From the NCBI GenBank assembly GCA_029255685.2, contig CM055311.2, forward strand, positions 18,994,952 to 19,058,951: a stretch of 64,000 bases of DNA, given 5' to 3'. Shown one piece after another: positions 11,231 to 22,275 of this stretch (position 1 is the stretch's first letter; the number at the start of each line of letters is the position of its first letter). Under the pieces are notes generated by a model, which saw only the letters and a program-made list of their open reading frames with translations, was not told the origin of the DNA and searched no databases. Both the position numbers and the translations under genes were made by a program. The stretch is from Silene conica (lineage: Eukaryota > Streptophyta > Magnoliopsida > Caryophyllales > Caryophyllaceae).

Positions 11231-12903
11231 TTCTGGACGAAAAGGAACTTCGGTTTCTGCTTCAGTGGTCGGTCGACCATCAGCTCCGTGGTCAGTCGAC
11301 CTGGATCTTCGGTCGGTCGACCGCTCTTGCTGCTACTCGGCTGTTTTTCTTTCTCAACCCCTACTTTAGCTCGACTTCTTAGGGATATGACGTTTAGAGT
11401 CTCTTTTTTCTGGTCCGTTTTGGTCGGAAGTTGACCCGGAGCCCTAGTATCATTCTTGCCCGCGATTTGAGCAATCTGAGACTCTAACATCTTCATCCCA
11501 CCCTCTCTAGCCTGTGACTCCTTCTGAACCAACCCTATAAGATTTTGGATAAGAGTTTCTGTGTTGGGTGGTGGATTAGAAGGTGGTTGAGGGTTGAAGG
11601 GTGGTTTTTGGAAATTTTGCTTATGTGGGGGGATATATGTGGAATTTTGCTGAGGTTGCATGTGTTGTGGGTTTAGAACATTCTGGCTTGTCCACCTCAA
11701 GTTGGGATGGACATTATTATTATTCGGGTCATAGAAATTGTTCCCACGATAATGTTGGAAGGCGGCACATGTTTCATTGGATGAAGTACAAAATTTTGAC
11801 ACGTGCCCTTCTCCACCGCACCTCTCACAAGCAAATGGTCCATCTTGAACGGCGTTTACCTGATAAATACCGCCCTTGCTTCCACTTCCTAGATCGAATT
11901 TTCCTCCAGCCTCTAATTTTTCCAACTTGGCTGTCAAGGCCTCAGTTGCTGATAGGTTGTATTCAGATTTCCTTTGATTTCCTCTGGAAGTGCCATGCTC
12001 GGCACGGTGTACAGCAACATCTTCTTTCAATTTGAGACCCTTAGTCTCTCCTGAATTATCTTGGAATCTCCCATTAGCTGCAGCATCTAGATAGGCCCTG
12101 TTGTCATCGTAGAGGCCATTGTAGAACTGGTTGCAAAGAAACCATTGTTCGAATCCGTGATGTGGTATGGATCGAACAAGTCTCTTGAACCTGTCCCACG
12201 CCTCACTAAAATCTTCATTGGGGCCTTGCTTGAAATTTGTAATCTGCGCTCTTAAAGCATTAGTCTTTGATGCAGAATAGTATTTCCTGTAGAATGCTAA
12301 GGCTAAGGTGTTCCAATCTGTGACTCCCGCGGCAGTGCGGTCTAAATCTCTGTACCACTCTCTCGCAGCATCCCTAAGAGAGAAGATAAACATGGTCTGT
12401 TTAATCTGGTCCTGCGTCACTCCTTCTGGGGGTGCAATAGAGCATATGTAATCTGTGAAGATTTCAATATGCTTTGCAGCATCCTCATTGGCCGAGCCTC
12501 CAAATTGGTTTCTTTCAACCATAGTAATGTAGGCAGGCTTGGCCTCGAATGGCTTCCCAGTACCTGCAGGTAAAGTGAACCCTTTGTATAGGTCCTTTGC
12601 CTGAGGCATGGAGTGACTGGCAATAGTAGCTTCTTCTGCCATATTCTCTTCTTCCTTAGGAAAAACTGGAAAGTAGGTAAAAGGTGGTGTTTTTGGTGAA
12701 AGTGGGTTGTTGGGTGAATTTGGTTGTGAAGGTGGTGTTTTTTGTGAAGATGGTAATGATGGTTGTTCGAAAAGGTCTTCTTGAAATAAGGAAGATGGTG
12801 ATCCTCCTTCTTGATTTGCTAGAAGTTGCTTTCTCCTTTCTCTAAGAGTCCTCTCGAGCTCGTGGTCAAGTGGTAGGAGTTCTCCTTGAACTGACCTGCG
12901 CAT
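11215..12903 (-). CDS. Athila-like Gag frame, first copy (fossil)
   Basis: About 560 residues from a start close downstream of the leader. The N-terminus is rich in Pro, Ser and Gln. It is followed by the Retrotrans_gag capsid-type region (TMFIFSLRDAAREWYRDL, TDWNTLALAFYRKYY, FSEAWDRFKRLVRSIPHHG). A CCHC zinc knuckle (CERCGGEGHVSKFC) and a Pro/Asn/Gln-rich tail come next. A cluster of palindromic GGTCGACC words at about 11267-11325 is translated within the C-terminal tail (SGRPTEDPGRLTTE). Capsid and nucleocapsid structural role in the source element. Confidence 0.85.
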   Translation of the reverse strand: MRRSVQGELLPLDHELERTLRERRKQLLANQEGGSPSSLFQEDLFEQPSLPSSQKTPPSQPNSPNNPLSPKTPPFTYFPVFPKEEENMAEEATIASHSMPQAKDLYKGFTLPAGTGKPFEAKPAYITMVERNQFGGSANEDAAKHIEIFTDYICSIAPPEGVTQDQIKQTMFIFSLRDAAREWYRDLDRTAAGVTDWNTLALAFYRKYYSASKTNALRAQITNFKQGPNEDFSEAWDRFKRLVRSIPHHGFEQWFLCNQFYNGLYDDNRAYLDAAANGRFQDNSGETKGLKLKEDVAVHRAEHGTSRGNQRKSEYNLSATEALTAKLEKLEAGGKFDLGSGSKGGIYQVNAVQDGPFACERCGGEGHVSKFCTSSNETCAAFQHYRGNNFYDPNNNNVHPNLRWTSQNVLNPQHMQPQQNSTYIPPHKQNFQKPPFNPQPPSNPPPNTETLIQNLIGLVQKESQAREGGMKMLESQIAQIAGKNDTRAPGQLPTKTDQKKETLNVISLRSRAKVGVEKEKQPSSSKSGRPTEDPGRLTTELMVDRPLKQKPKFLFVQNCQIT

Positions 12904-14702
12904 AAGATGGAAACTACAAGAAAATGGTGAGAAGGTTTAAGGAACAAAAAAGTTCCTTAAACAAAGAGAAACAAAAACAAAAAACAATAAACACTGGCGT
13001 CACCTCCCCGGCAACGGCGCCAAAATTTGATGCCCGTCGTTGAGGGTACCAAAGATAAATTTATAATTCCTAAACTTAAACTATAGATAGTGAAAGTTAG
13101 GGTCGAACCACAGAGAGGTGGGGAATGTTTCTGTGTTGGGTGGTGGATTAGAAGGTGGTTGAGGGTTGAAGGGTGGTTTTTGGAAATTTTGCTTATGTGG
13201 GGGGATATATGTGGAATTTTGCTGAGGTTGCATGTGTTGTGGGTTTAGATCATTCTGGCTTGTCCACCTCACGTTGAGATGGACATTATTATTATTCGGG
13301 TCATAGAAATTGTTCCCACGATAATGTTGGAAGGCGGCACATGTTTCATTGGATGAAGTACAGAATTTTGACACGTGCCCTTCTCCACCGCACCTCTCAC
13401 AAGCAAAGGGTCCATCTTGAACGGCGTTTACCTGATAAATACCGCCCTTGCTTCCACTTCCTAGATCGAATTTTCCTCCAGCCTCTAATTTTTCCAACTT
13501 GGCTGTCAAGGCCTCAGTTGCTGATAGGTTGTATTCAGATTTCCTTTGATTTCCTCTGGAAGTGCCATGCTCGGCACGGTGTACAGCAACATCTTCTTTC
13601 AATTTGAGACCCTTAGTCTCTCCTGAATTATCTTGGAATCTCCCATTAGCTGCAGCATCTAGATAGGCCCTGTTGTCATCGTAGAGGCCATTGTAGAACT
13701 GGTTGCAAAGAAACCATTGTTCGAATCCGTGATGTGGTATGGATCGAACAAGTCTCTTGAACCTGTCCCACGCCTCACTAAAATCTTCATTGGGGCCTTG
13801 CTTGAAATTTGTAATCTGCGCTCTTAAAGCATTAGTCTTTGATGCAGAATAGTATTTCCTGTAGAATGCTAAGGCTAAGGTGTTCCAATCTGTGACTCCC
13901 GCGGCAGTGCGGTCTAAATCTCTGTACCACTCTCTCGCAGCATCCCTAAGAGAGAAGATAAACATGGTCTGTTTAATCTGGTCCTGCGTCACTCCTTCTG
14001 GGGGTGCAATAGAGCATATGTAATCTGTGAAGATTTCAATATGCTTTGCAGCATCCTCATTGGCCGAGCCTCCAAATTGGTTTCTTTCAACCATAGTAAT
14101 GTAGGCAGGCTTGGCCTCGAATGGCTTCCCAGTACCTGCAGGTAAAGTGAACCCTTTGTATAGGTCCTTTGCCTGAGGCATGGAGTGACTGGCAATAGTA
14201 GCTTCTTCTGCCATATTCTCTTCTTCCTTAGGAAAAACTGGAAAGTAGGTAAAAGGTGGTGTTTTTGGTGAAAGTGGGTTGTTGGGTGAATTTGGTTGTG
14301 AAGGTGGTGTTTTTTGTGAAGATGGTAATGATGGTTGTTCGAAAAGGTCTTCTTGAAATAAGGAAGATGGTGATCCTCCTTCTTGATTTGCTAGAAGTTG
14401 CTTTCTCCTTTCTCTAAGAGTCCTCTCGAGCTCGTGGTCAAGTGGTAGGAGTTCTCCTTGAACTGACCTGCGCATAAGATGGAAACTACAAGAAAATGGT
14501 GAGAAGGTTTAAGGAACAAAAAAGTTCCTTAAACAAAGAGAAACAAAAACAAAAAACAATAAACACTGGCGTCACCTCCCTGGCAACGGCGCCAAAATTT
14601 GATGCCCGTCGTTGAGGGTACCAAAGATAAATTTATAATTCCTAAACTTAAACTATAGATAGTGAAAGTTAGGGTCGAACCACAAAGAGGTGGGGAATGT
14701 TT
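11559..14702. repeat. 1572-bp tandem duplication inside element B
   Basis: Copy 1 is 11559-13130 and copy 2 is 13131-14702. Each unit holds most of gag, the leader, the tRNA-Asp primer-binding site (13005-13022 and 14577-14594) and the first roughly 100 bp of LTR. The copies are nearly identical. At the inner joint LTR sequence passes into gag through a shared GTTT, which suggests strand transfer during reverse transcription. Confidence 0.9.
13131..14475 (-). pseudogene. Athila-like Gag, second partial copy (fossil)
   Basis: Duplicate of the N-terminal and central part of the gag frame at 11215-12903, with the same start, capsid-type region and CCHC knuckle. It ends where the sequence returns to an LTR fragment. 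It is nearly identical to the first copy, so the duplication is recent. Confidence 0.85.
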
Positions 14703-16157
14703 ATTGCTTTGGTGTTAATGTTTAAAGTAACAAAATTTGGGGGTTGATTGGTTGATTATTAAGTCTAAGCAAAGATTAAAATAAAACAAGAATTAAAAGA
14801 TGAGAATAAAATATAATAAAAAGGGATGCTAGGATGTTTGGGTAATAAATAGCTAAGGTAAAATGAATCCTAAGGTCAACATGTATTGCAGTCGCGTAAG
14901 GGGGTGTAACATATCTTTTTAGGTCTATGCTACCTAGTAGCTCCTTTCGGCCTATGCTATTAGTTCCTAGGTCTCACAATTATTGGGTGTCAACAATAAG
15001 GGTGATTCCTAAATCCTAGGTCACATACCTTTCAGTCTTAAGTAACCTAGCCGTCTTAAGGTGTAAACCAATGCCCTTCCCGTATCTCTCAATCTTGGGT
15101 AGGTCATTACTAACATCCTACAAGTCTCCTTTCAGTTTTATTGTAGGGTGTTATAGTCAACAAAGAAAGACGAAACAGGATACAAACGCGAGTGGTCGAC
15201 CGACCAGCTAGTCCAGTCGGCCGACCACAGCCTCGGTCGACCGACTCACTATTTGAGTCGGCCGACCGTGGCTCTGCTACAAGTCGGTTTCGGAATTTAT
15301 TCTACCTATTCATATTATCCCCTACATCCTAACATATGAAAATTAGCTACTCATGGTTGTTAAGACGATTATGAAAACGGGATTAAACATGGTAAACATA
15401 GTGAATAATCTAAACATGCAATAATTAATAAAGCTTGAGATTTCTACTGTAATTGAATGCAATAGTAATATGAATAATAATAAAGTTAGATTAAAGAATA
15501 ATTACCAAAGTCGGAATTTAGGGCAGAAAAGAACGAACTTTATTGAATGCTTGAGAATTGTTGAAAGATTACAAAATAAACTAAGAGGGAATTATAGAAC
15601 TTGATATATAACTTTCCTATGCAAAGTTTCAATGAAAACTAGATACTAAAACCCTAAACACGAGGTCTTCTTATATAGGGCACAACTTAGGGTTTCCTAA
15701 AGACTCTACTTCTAATTTATTTCCGAAAAAGAATTGTTCTGGGCTTCGCTGAGGTCGGTCGACCACTTTGGTGGGTCGGTCGACCTCCTTTACGGACTTA
15801 ATTGAATTCTTGGGCTTTTCTTCACATTTGGACTTTTATGAAAATCAGGCCTGGTCGGCCGACCCGTTTAGTTGGTCGGTCGACCGCTTCCGTATAGGAT
15901 TCTTCGGTTTTCTTCTTGTTTTGACTTTTGGTATTTAAGTAAAGATTCCAGTTGACTTTTCATTATTCCTTAATTATGCAAAAGACTTCGAGGACATGAA
16001 TTTGGTGCTAAATCGTCCCTTTTCCGCATAAATCTGCAAAAGTGCATAAAAATACGAAAGTACACGATTGTTGGGAAATAAAGGCTAAAACATAGTAAAT
16101 GAGCGACCAAATGCGTGTAAAAATAGATGAAAAACATCATAAAATAGACACGCATCA
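14600..16157 (-). repeat. 5' LTR of element B
   Basis: 1558 bp, nearly identical to 6475-8032. The tRNA-Asp primer-binding site (TGGCGCCGTTGCC on the minus strand, 14577-14594) lies five bases away. The TATA box is at about 15671-15680. Palindromic modules repeat at about 15190-15270, 15750-15785 and 15850-15887. Confidence 0.92.
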
Positions 16158-16162
16158 GTAAG

Positions 16163-17517
16163 TTTGATCTTTGCACCTACCTTTAATCTCTTGTTATTCA
16201 CATGTAATATCTCGGTGGTTTGATCTAAAACATAAATTCCATTCATGGAAACTGCCTTGCCATAAATCATATTGTGTAAGGAGAAAATACAGCTATTATT
16301 CTCTATTACAACTGAAAAACCGAGTTTGTCAAGCGCAGAAACTGAAATAATGTTTTTGGACAAACAAGGAACATAATAACAGTTATATAAAGATAACTCG
16401 AATCCACTTGGAAGCTGGATCACGTATGTTCCCCTCGAGATTGCAGCAACACGTGCTCCATTCCCGACACGCAAGTCAACCTCACCCTTGATTAGGGGTT
16501 CTTGGTTTCGGAGGCCCTGCACATGATTACATAGATGAGAACCACAACCAGTATCTAGTACCCAAGTTCCGTAACTTGCATGGTTAATCTCAATCATGTG
16601 AATAAAAGAAGAAGAAGACATACCAACAGGAGTAACGCGGCCTGCCTTAATGTCCTCACGATACACGGGGCACGAGCGCTTCCAATGCCCAGTCTTGTGG
16701 CAATGGTGGCATTCCATGCTAGTATTCTTGCTCTTTGTTTTGCCCTGTGAGTTGCTCGACTCACCTGGCCCACTCTTAGTAAATCCTGACTTCTTAAACT
16801 TGGGCTTGCCTACTGTTAGGTCGCCCTGAGCTTTAGCTTTACCCTTACCCTTACTGGAGATCATGAGAACATCTTGCTTCACGCTCCCACTTAATTTCTG
16901 ATCCTTCTCGGTCTGTACGAGAAGGGAGTGGAGCTCATGAGGAGTCTTCTTCATGTCGTTCATGTAATAGTTGGCCCTGAAGAGGGCGAACCCATCATGA
17001 AGCGAATGAAGCATTCGATCAACGATTATGTTCTCACTGATCTTGCAGTTTAGGGCCTCCAGTTTCTCGATATTCTCAATCATGTGAAGAATATGTGGGC
17101 TAACTGCTTGGCCCTTCTGGAGTTTCGCCTCAAAGAAGCGACAGGTATGCTCATAAGAAACGATCCTCGGAGCTTTTGAGAATTCGTTAGTGAGCGTGGT
17201 GAAAATCTTGTTTGCACCATGGGCTATGAAGCGTCTTTGCAAATTGGATTCCATTGCATAGATGAGTACGTTCTTTATCGCACCCGCTTCCATGACGAAG
17301 TCGCTATGAGCGCGAACTTCGTTAGCTCTAGCTCCAGATCCTGGGTGTGCTTAAGCTTTCCGTCAGCAATGGCAGCATTCCGTAGTGCTGCCTCCCAGTC
17401 AGAGAAGTTTGACCCATCATTCCTCAGTCTAGTAGACTGATTCATGGAGTCCATGAAGGCTCTTAGCCAGGATTCACGTGCTAGCTTGGCACTTGGCATT
17501 GGGTCTTCACCAGCCAT
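16163..17517 (-). pseudogene. copia gag, protease and start of integrase of element A (fossil)
   Basis: The frame starts at MAGEDPMPSAKLARES. A UBN2-like copia Gag region follows (FSDWEAALRNAA, then KLEALNCKISENIIVDRMLHSL). Then come a CCHC knuckle (CHHCHKTGHWKRSC), a retropepsin active site (VLDTGCGSHLC) and the start of the pre-integrase region (CYYVPCLSKNIISVSAL). It joins the pol remains at 6474 across the element B insertion. Broken copy. Confidence 0.85.
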
Positions 17518-19329
17518 TAGTTATACAGCAGTTTAATTTGAACGTGTTCTACACTGAAAAGAAGATAAAACAGAACCATATAAGCAACTCATTGTTGTGA
17601 TTTAAGTCTATATTAAACTGAATTTAAACTCGTAGACTCATGCATTTATATAATTGATCTCCCTCAAGAATTATATAAATGATCCCAAGACTCAATTTCC
17701 GTATATTGATAAGCCCACAGCTTGGCTAATTCCACCGTTGGAACTCTTGGTCGATAGATTTCCGTAAATCCTATCTATTAGTCCATCTCAGTCGCGAGAT
17801 ATTATCGAGTGACCATGATGTTGAGATAAAATAAATCATATGTTCCCACTTACCCGACGTAGAAGGGGTCATATTATGCCTACCGACGAAGAAGGGATTC
17901 ATTGGAGTCTGATTTATAAAGACTATCCTCAATTTTTGGTTATACAAGGAAGACCCCATCAACTTTTATTTATCCATTTTAAGTGAACTAATATCTAGCA
18001 TATGCGTGAATGAATGAAATAAAGTGATGGCTTTGCAATTGACATGTGACATCTGTATTGTCACAGAAAACTAACGCGTAACCTCTACATGAGTCAGTTT
18101 TCAGGCATGTTATAGGTGGTTTGGTTAGGCGGAATATGATGCAAGCTATTATCGATGAAAGCATAAAATAAATGCGATAAACGTAAATAAAAGTCCTAGT
18201 GTGGCCTATCCTACCAAAATAAACATAAAACAACTTGGAATCCACCGTTGGACCCTAGAAGCTTGTCTTGATGTTCCATCTTGGTCCTTGCAGCGGGAGT
18301 GAGCATCCAGTCTCCGTCTTTGGTCTTCACAAAATTACTAATTTAAATTACAAATATAATCCTATTTACATTCTAATTTAAATACAAAAGTAATTACATG
18401 GCAAAAAACCCAAAACGGAGATTCAAGATCTCAAAATTACAAGCAAGACTGTGTCCCATCATTACGGTGACACAATCTACTAAGGCCACACTAAGTTACA
18501 ACCGTTTGCAAAAATAAATACGTTATTGAAAGCATTCACAAGGCATTCAACAAGACGATAAATAAAATGCATCAACTAAAATTAAAATTCGTACATGACA
18601 TAATACTGTTATTATGATTAACAAATTTTACCAAACCACCTTACGGGATTAAAATTATGTGATTATACCGTTTTAATCACCCAATTTTAATAAATTTATA
18701 ATTCATTATCTTAAACCGCTTTAAAATAATATGTATCAAACGAGTGTGAATCGTGTCACAAAATTAATAATATATTATTTCCGTATATAGTATATTACTA
18801 AAGGCCATGGGAAAATAAAACAGGTTATTTTCGAAAAGGGAAAAACGACGCCTGTTACAGGGGGGAGGACGACCGACCACATCAAGGGGTCGACCGACCT
18901 CCAGACGAGAAACAGGAATTTTATGCAACAGCATAAGTGGTCGACCGACCTATCAATCAGGTCGACCGACCACCAGATAGTAAAAACGAATTTCAAAAAA
19001 CGCAAAACGCTGCAACTTTTGAAATCAAAACAAGTTTTTACCTTTTAAACTTTGATTAAAACGAGTAAATCAAAATTAACATCAACAAGGGTTCACATAT
19101 TGTCAAGAATATCGATTAATTAACAATATGTAAACAGGAATCGAAAAACAAGATCGATATCTCACAAAAGGAAAAACTGTCGAATCTGAAACATACGCAG
19201 GAGGCGGTCGACCGACCGCAACAGGTGCGGTCGATCGACCGACTTAGCGGCAGAACACGATTTTTCCAGTTTTTAAAACTTTATGAAAAACACAAAAGTA
19301 AAATTTCATGGCTTGGCTCTGATACCACT
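17518..19329 (-). other. leader of copia element A with primer-binding site and palindromic modules
   Basis: About 1.8 kb without a coding region between gag and the 5' LTR. The primer-binding site is at 19315-19327 (minus TGGTATCAGAGCC, complementary to initiator tRNA-Met), two bases from the LTR. Palindromic GGTCGACC modules lie at about 18869-18902, 18938-18972 and 19203-19246. These resemble the modules of the unrelated gypsy element B. Confidence 0.75.
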
Positions 19330-19798
19330 TGTGGGGAATAAAGCATGTATTCGCCCTAAACTTGCAGGATTATAATGAAAATTACAGTTGTGATTATTGT
19401 CATAAGATAAATAAAAACATGAAAAAGAATACAACCTTGGGTCCTTGCTTGAATAGGCCTAAGAACAGGAATTAAAGTAAATTCCCTCCTATAACTTGCA
19501 CCCAAGACTTTGTTTGAGACGATGCCGCGTGTGCTAGAAAGGCTCTCCAATTGCCTTGCAATATGGGGAGAGTTATTGAGGTTTTAGATGTGAGATCTGA
19601 GTTTTGGGAGAAGAATGCTCTCAAAACCCTAATTGTGAGAATTATGGTTCAACAATTCCTGACATAAGGAGAAAGACTCTCCTTATGTAGCTACAAGGGG
19701 GGCAGCCGAATTGGTCTTGGGTAAGGGTGGGCTTTCTCCACTCTTACCTTATTCATTTGCGTGATTCGACCCGATTAGCTAAATATTATTCGCGGGTC
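19330..19798 (-). repeat. 5' LTR of copia element A, partial
   Basis: Matches 1976-2440 with scattered differences, the largest near the counterpart of 2340. It is cut off at the chimeric joint, so the remaining half of the LTR and the right-hand target duplication are absent. Confidence 0.85.
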
Positions 19799-19822
19799 AT
19801 AGAAATTGTTCCCACGATAATG
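19793..19822. other. chimeric joint: copia LTR, gag scrap, Athila pol
   Basis: A 30-base stretch here is identical to part of element B gag (around 13299-13327, also 11730-11757). On the left it shares a short CGGG-type overlap with the copia LTR. On the right it shares ATAATG with the reverse transcriptase coding strand of element D. Short overlaps at both joints suggest microhomology-mediated repair or template switching. An assembly artefact is also possible. Confidence 0.7.
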
Positions 19823-22275
19823 CGGCCACTCTCAAAGACCATTTCCCAATCCCTTTCATTGATCAAATGCTAGAGAGACTAGCGGGGCATTCGTACTATT
19901 GTTTTCTCGACGGTTATTCCGGGTTTTTTCAAATCCCTATTCACCCGGAAGACCAAGAGAAAACAACTTTTACATGCCCCCAAGGAGTGTGTGCTTATCG
20001 GAGGATGTCATTCGGGTTGTGTAATGCACCCGGCACCTTTCAAAGGTGCATGATGGCCATCTTTGCCGATTTTCTAGAGAAGATAATGGAGGTTTTCATG
20101 GATGATTTTAGTGTCCATGGTGATTCTTTTGACCTAGGGCTTGCTAATCTTGAAAATGTGTTGAAAAGATGTGAGGAGCACAACCTTGTCCTCAATTGGG
20201 AAAAGTGTCATTTTATGGTAGAGGAGGGGATTGTGCTTGGTCACATCGTGTCCAAGAGAGGGATAGAGGTCGATGGTGCAAAAGTGGCGGTCATTGAGAA
20301 TTTGTCACTCCCCACCAATGTGAAAGGGGTGAGGAGTTTTCTTGGACATGCCGGTTTTTACCGGCGTTTTATTAAAGATTTTTCCAAAATTGCCAAACCA
20401 TTGACTTCTCTCCTTCTCAAGGATGCACCATTTTTGTTTACTAATGATTGTCTTGAAGCCTTTTCTAGGATCAAAGAGGCACTTGTGACGGCTCCTATCA
20501 TCCGTGCTCCAGATTGGGATTTGCCTTTTGAGGTCATGTGTGATGCGTCGGATTTCGCGGTTGGAGCGGTCTTAGGGCAAGTTGTGGATAAGAAGCACCA
20601 TGTGATATATTATTCAAGCAAGACCCTTGACCAAACCCAAGCACACTATTCCACGACCGAGAAGGAGATGTTGGCGATTGTTCATGCCATTGAAAAATTT
20701 AGACAATATCTTGTGGGATCTAGAGTGGTGGTGTACTCCGATCACACCGCTCTAAGGCAATTAATGTTGAAAAAAGATGCCAAGCCTAGGCTCTTGAGGT
20801 GGGTCCTTTTGCTTCAAGAGTTTGATATAGAGATTAGGGACAAGTCGGGGTCGGAAAATGTTGTTGCGGACCACTTGTCTAGATTGACTATTGAGGATCA
20901 TGGTTTGCAAGATAGGGAAGGGCCGATTAATGAATGGTTGCGTGAGGATAGTTTAATGGCTATAGGCAATAAGCTGCCTTGGTTTGCGGATTTAGCCAAC
21001 TATCTCGTTAATGGTTTTATCCCGGAGGAGTTGGAGGCTAGAGATAGGACAAAATTGAAGGTGGATGCTAAAAGATATTTTTGGGATGATCCTTACCTTT
21101 TCAAAAAGTGTGGGGATGGACTCTTGAGGAGATGTGTGTCCAAAGAAGAGGGGCTTGAAATTGTGGATAGGCTTCACAACTCCGCCTATGGAGGGCACTT
21201 GGCGGCTTCTCGGACTATAGCCAAGGTTCTCCAAGGAGGGTTCTTTTGGCCTTCTATGTTTAAAGACATTCACGATGTGGTTAGGTCTTGTGACGCTTGT
21301 CAAAGGTCGAGCAACATCGGTAAAAGGAATGAGATGCCCCTCAAGACCATCTTGGAGATTGAGTTATTTGATTGTTGGGGGATTGACTTTATGGGACCTT
21401 TCCCCAATTCATGCGGGAATGAATACATCTTGGTGGCCGTGGACTATGTCTCGAAATGGATAGAAGCGGTTGCCTCCCCCACCAATGACTCCAAGGTAGT
21501 GGTAAAGCTCTTCAAAACCATAATCTTTCCCCGTTTCGGTGTACCCCGAATTGTGATTAGTGATGGAGGTTCTCACTTCTGGAAACATACATTCAAAGCC
21601 CTTTTAGCCTCTTATGGAGTGACCCACAAGGTAGCACTTGCCTACCACCCTCAAACTAGTGGGCAAGTGGAGGTTTCAAATCGTCAAATCAAGGCTATCC
21701 TAGAGAAGGTGGTACACAAGAACCGGAAAGATTGGTCCCAAAAGTTGAATGATGTGCTATGGGCTTTGAGGACGGCTTACAAGACGCCAATAGGAATGAC
21801 TCCCTACAAGATTTTGTACGGGAAAGCATGCCACCTACCGGTGGAGCTTGAGCACAAGGCTTGGTGGGCCTTGAAGGAGATGAATTTCGACTTAGATATG
21901 GCCGGGGAGAAAAGATTCTTGCAAATGAGTGAGCTTGAGGAGCTTAGATATGAGGCACATGAGAGTTCAAAACTCTACAAAGAGCAAACGAAGAAGTGGC
22001 ATGATGCCAAGTTAATGAAGAAGAATGTGAGCATAGGAGACCTTGTTCTCCTTTTCAATTCAAGAGTCAAGAATTTTCCGGGAAAGCTTAGATCACGATG
22101 GTCCGGGCCCTTCAAAGTAATGGACATTTCACCTCATGGGGCCTTTGAACTTTGGAGTGAAGGCGGTGGCACCTTCAAAGTCAACGGACATCGGATAAAG
22201 CGTTATTACCAAGGAGATTCCAAAGGTACCGTAGAAGTGATTGACCTCGGGGACCCACTCCCTGAGGAGGATTGA
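19819..22275 (+). CDS. gypsy pol, 3' part: reverse transcriptase, RNase H, integrase (fossil)
   Basis: Reads from [19 protein letters not shown] (fingers/palm of reverse transcriptase) through the [10 protein letters not shown] catalytic strand. The connection follows ([20 protein letters not shown]), then RNase H ([30 protein letters not shown]). The integrase zinc finger is [14 protein letters not shown]...CDACQR, and its core has [19 protein letters not shown] and a later Glu. The C-terminal GPFKV block and no chromodomain fit the Athila/Tat side of Ty3/gypsy. About 815 residues remain and the frame looks open. Confidence 0.9.
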   Translation, partial: NAATLKDHFPIPFIDQMLERLAGHSYYCFLDGYSGFFQIPIHPEDQEKTTFTCPQGVCAYRRMSFGLCNAPGTFQRCMMAIFADFLEKIMEVFMDDFSVHGDSFDLGLANLENVLKRCEEHNLVLNWEKCHFMVEEGIVLGHIVSKRGIEVDGAKVAVIENLSLPTNVKGVRSFLGHAGFYRRFIKDFSKIAKPLTSLLLKDAPFLFTNDCLEAFSRIKEALVTAPIIRAPDWDLPFEVMCDASDFAVGAVLGQVVDKKHHVIYYSSKTLDQTQAHYSTTEKEMLAIVHAIEKFRQYLVGSRVVVYSDHTALRQLMLKKDAKPRLLRWVLLLQEFDIEIRDKSGSENVVADHLSRLTIEDHGLQDREGPINEWLREDSLMAIGNKLPWFADLANYLVNGFIPEELEARDRTKLKVDAKRYFWDDPYLFKKCGDGLLRRCVSKEEGLEIVDRLHNSAYGGHLAASRTIAKVLQGGFFWPSMFKDIHDVVRSCDACQRSSNIGKRNEMPLKTILEIELFDCWGIDFMGPFPNSCGNEYILVAVDYVSKWIEAVASPTNDSKVVVKLFKTIIFPRFGVPRIVISDGGSHFWKHTFKALLASYGVTHKVALAYHPQTSGQVEVSNRQIKAILEKVVHKNRKDWSQKLNDVLWALRTAYKTPIGMTPYKILYGKACHLPVELEHKAWWALKEMNFDLDMAGEKRFLQMSELEELRYEAHESSKLYKEQTKKWHDAKLMKKNVSIGDLVLLFNSRVKNFPGKLRSRWSGPFKVMDISPHGAFELWSEGGGTFKVNGHRIKRYYQGDSKGTVEVIDLGDPLPEED

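Larger units (their letters stand above)
6475..16157 (-). mobile_element. Athila-like gypsy element B, gag-protease only, with both LTRs (fossil, young)
   Basis: 9683 bp with 1558-bp LTRs at 6475-8032 and 14600-16157, flanked by the target duplication GTAAG (6470-6474 and 16158-16162) inside copia A. Ends are TGATG...CATCA. The primer-binding site (14577-14594) matches the 3' end of plant tRNA-Asp, and a polypurine tract lies beside the left LTR, so the element reads on the minus strand. By eye the LTRs differ at about nine sites (about 0.6 percent), implying a recent insertion. It carries gag and a protease-like region but no recognisable reverse transcriptase or integrase, so movement would have needed a helper. 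It contains an internal 1572-bp direct duplication. Confidence 0.92.
1976..19798 (-). mobile_element. Ty1/copia element A, interrupted by gypsy element B (fossil)
   Basis: A minus-strand copia element. Its 3' LTR is 1976-2963, followed by 3' UTR, reverse transcriptase/RNase H and integrase remains (3827-6474), then element B (6475-16157), then gag, protease and the start of integrase (16163-17517), a 1.8-kb leader, the primer-binding site and a partial 5' LTR (19330 to about 19798). Gene order gag-PR-IN-RT-RH is the copia order. The coding region is broken in a few places. The two LTRs differ modestly over the shared 470 bp, so the insertion is fairly young but older than B. Its right end is lost at a chimeric joint. 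Confidence 0.85.
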
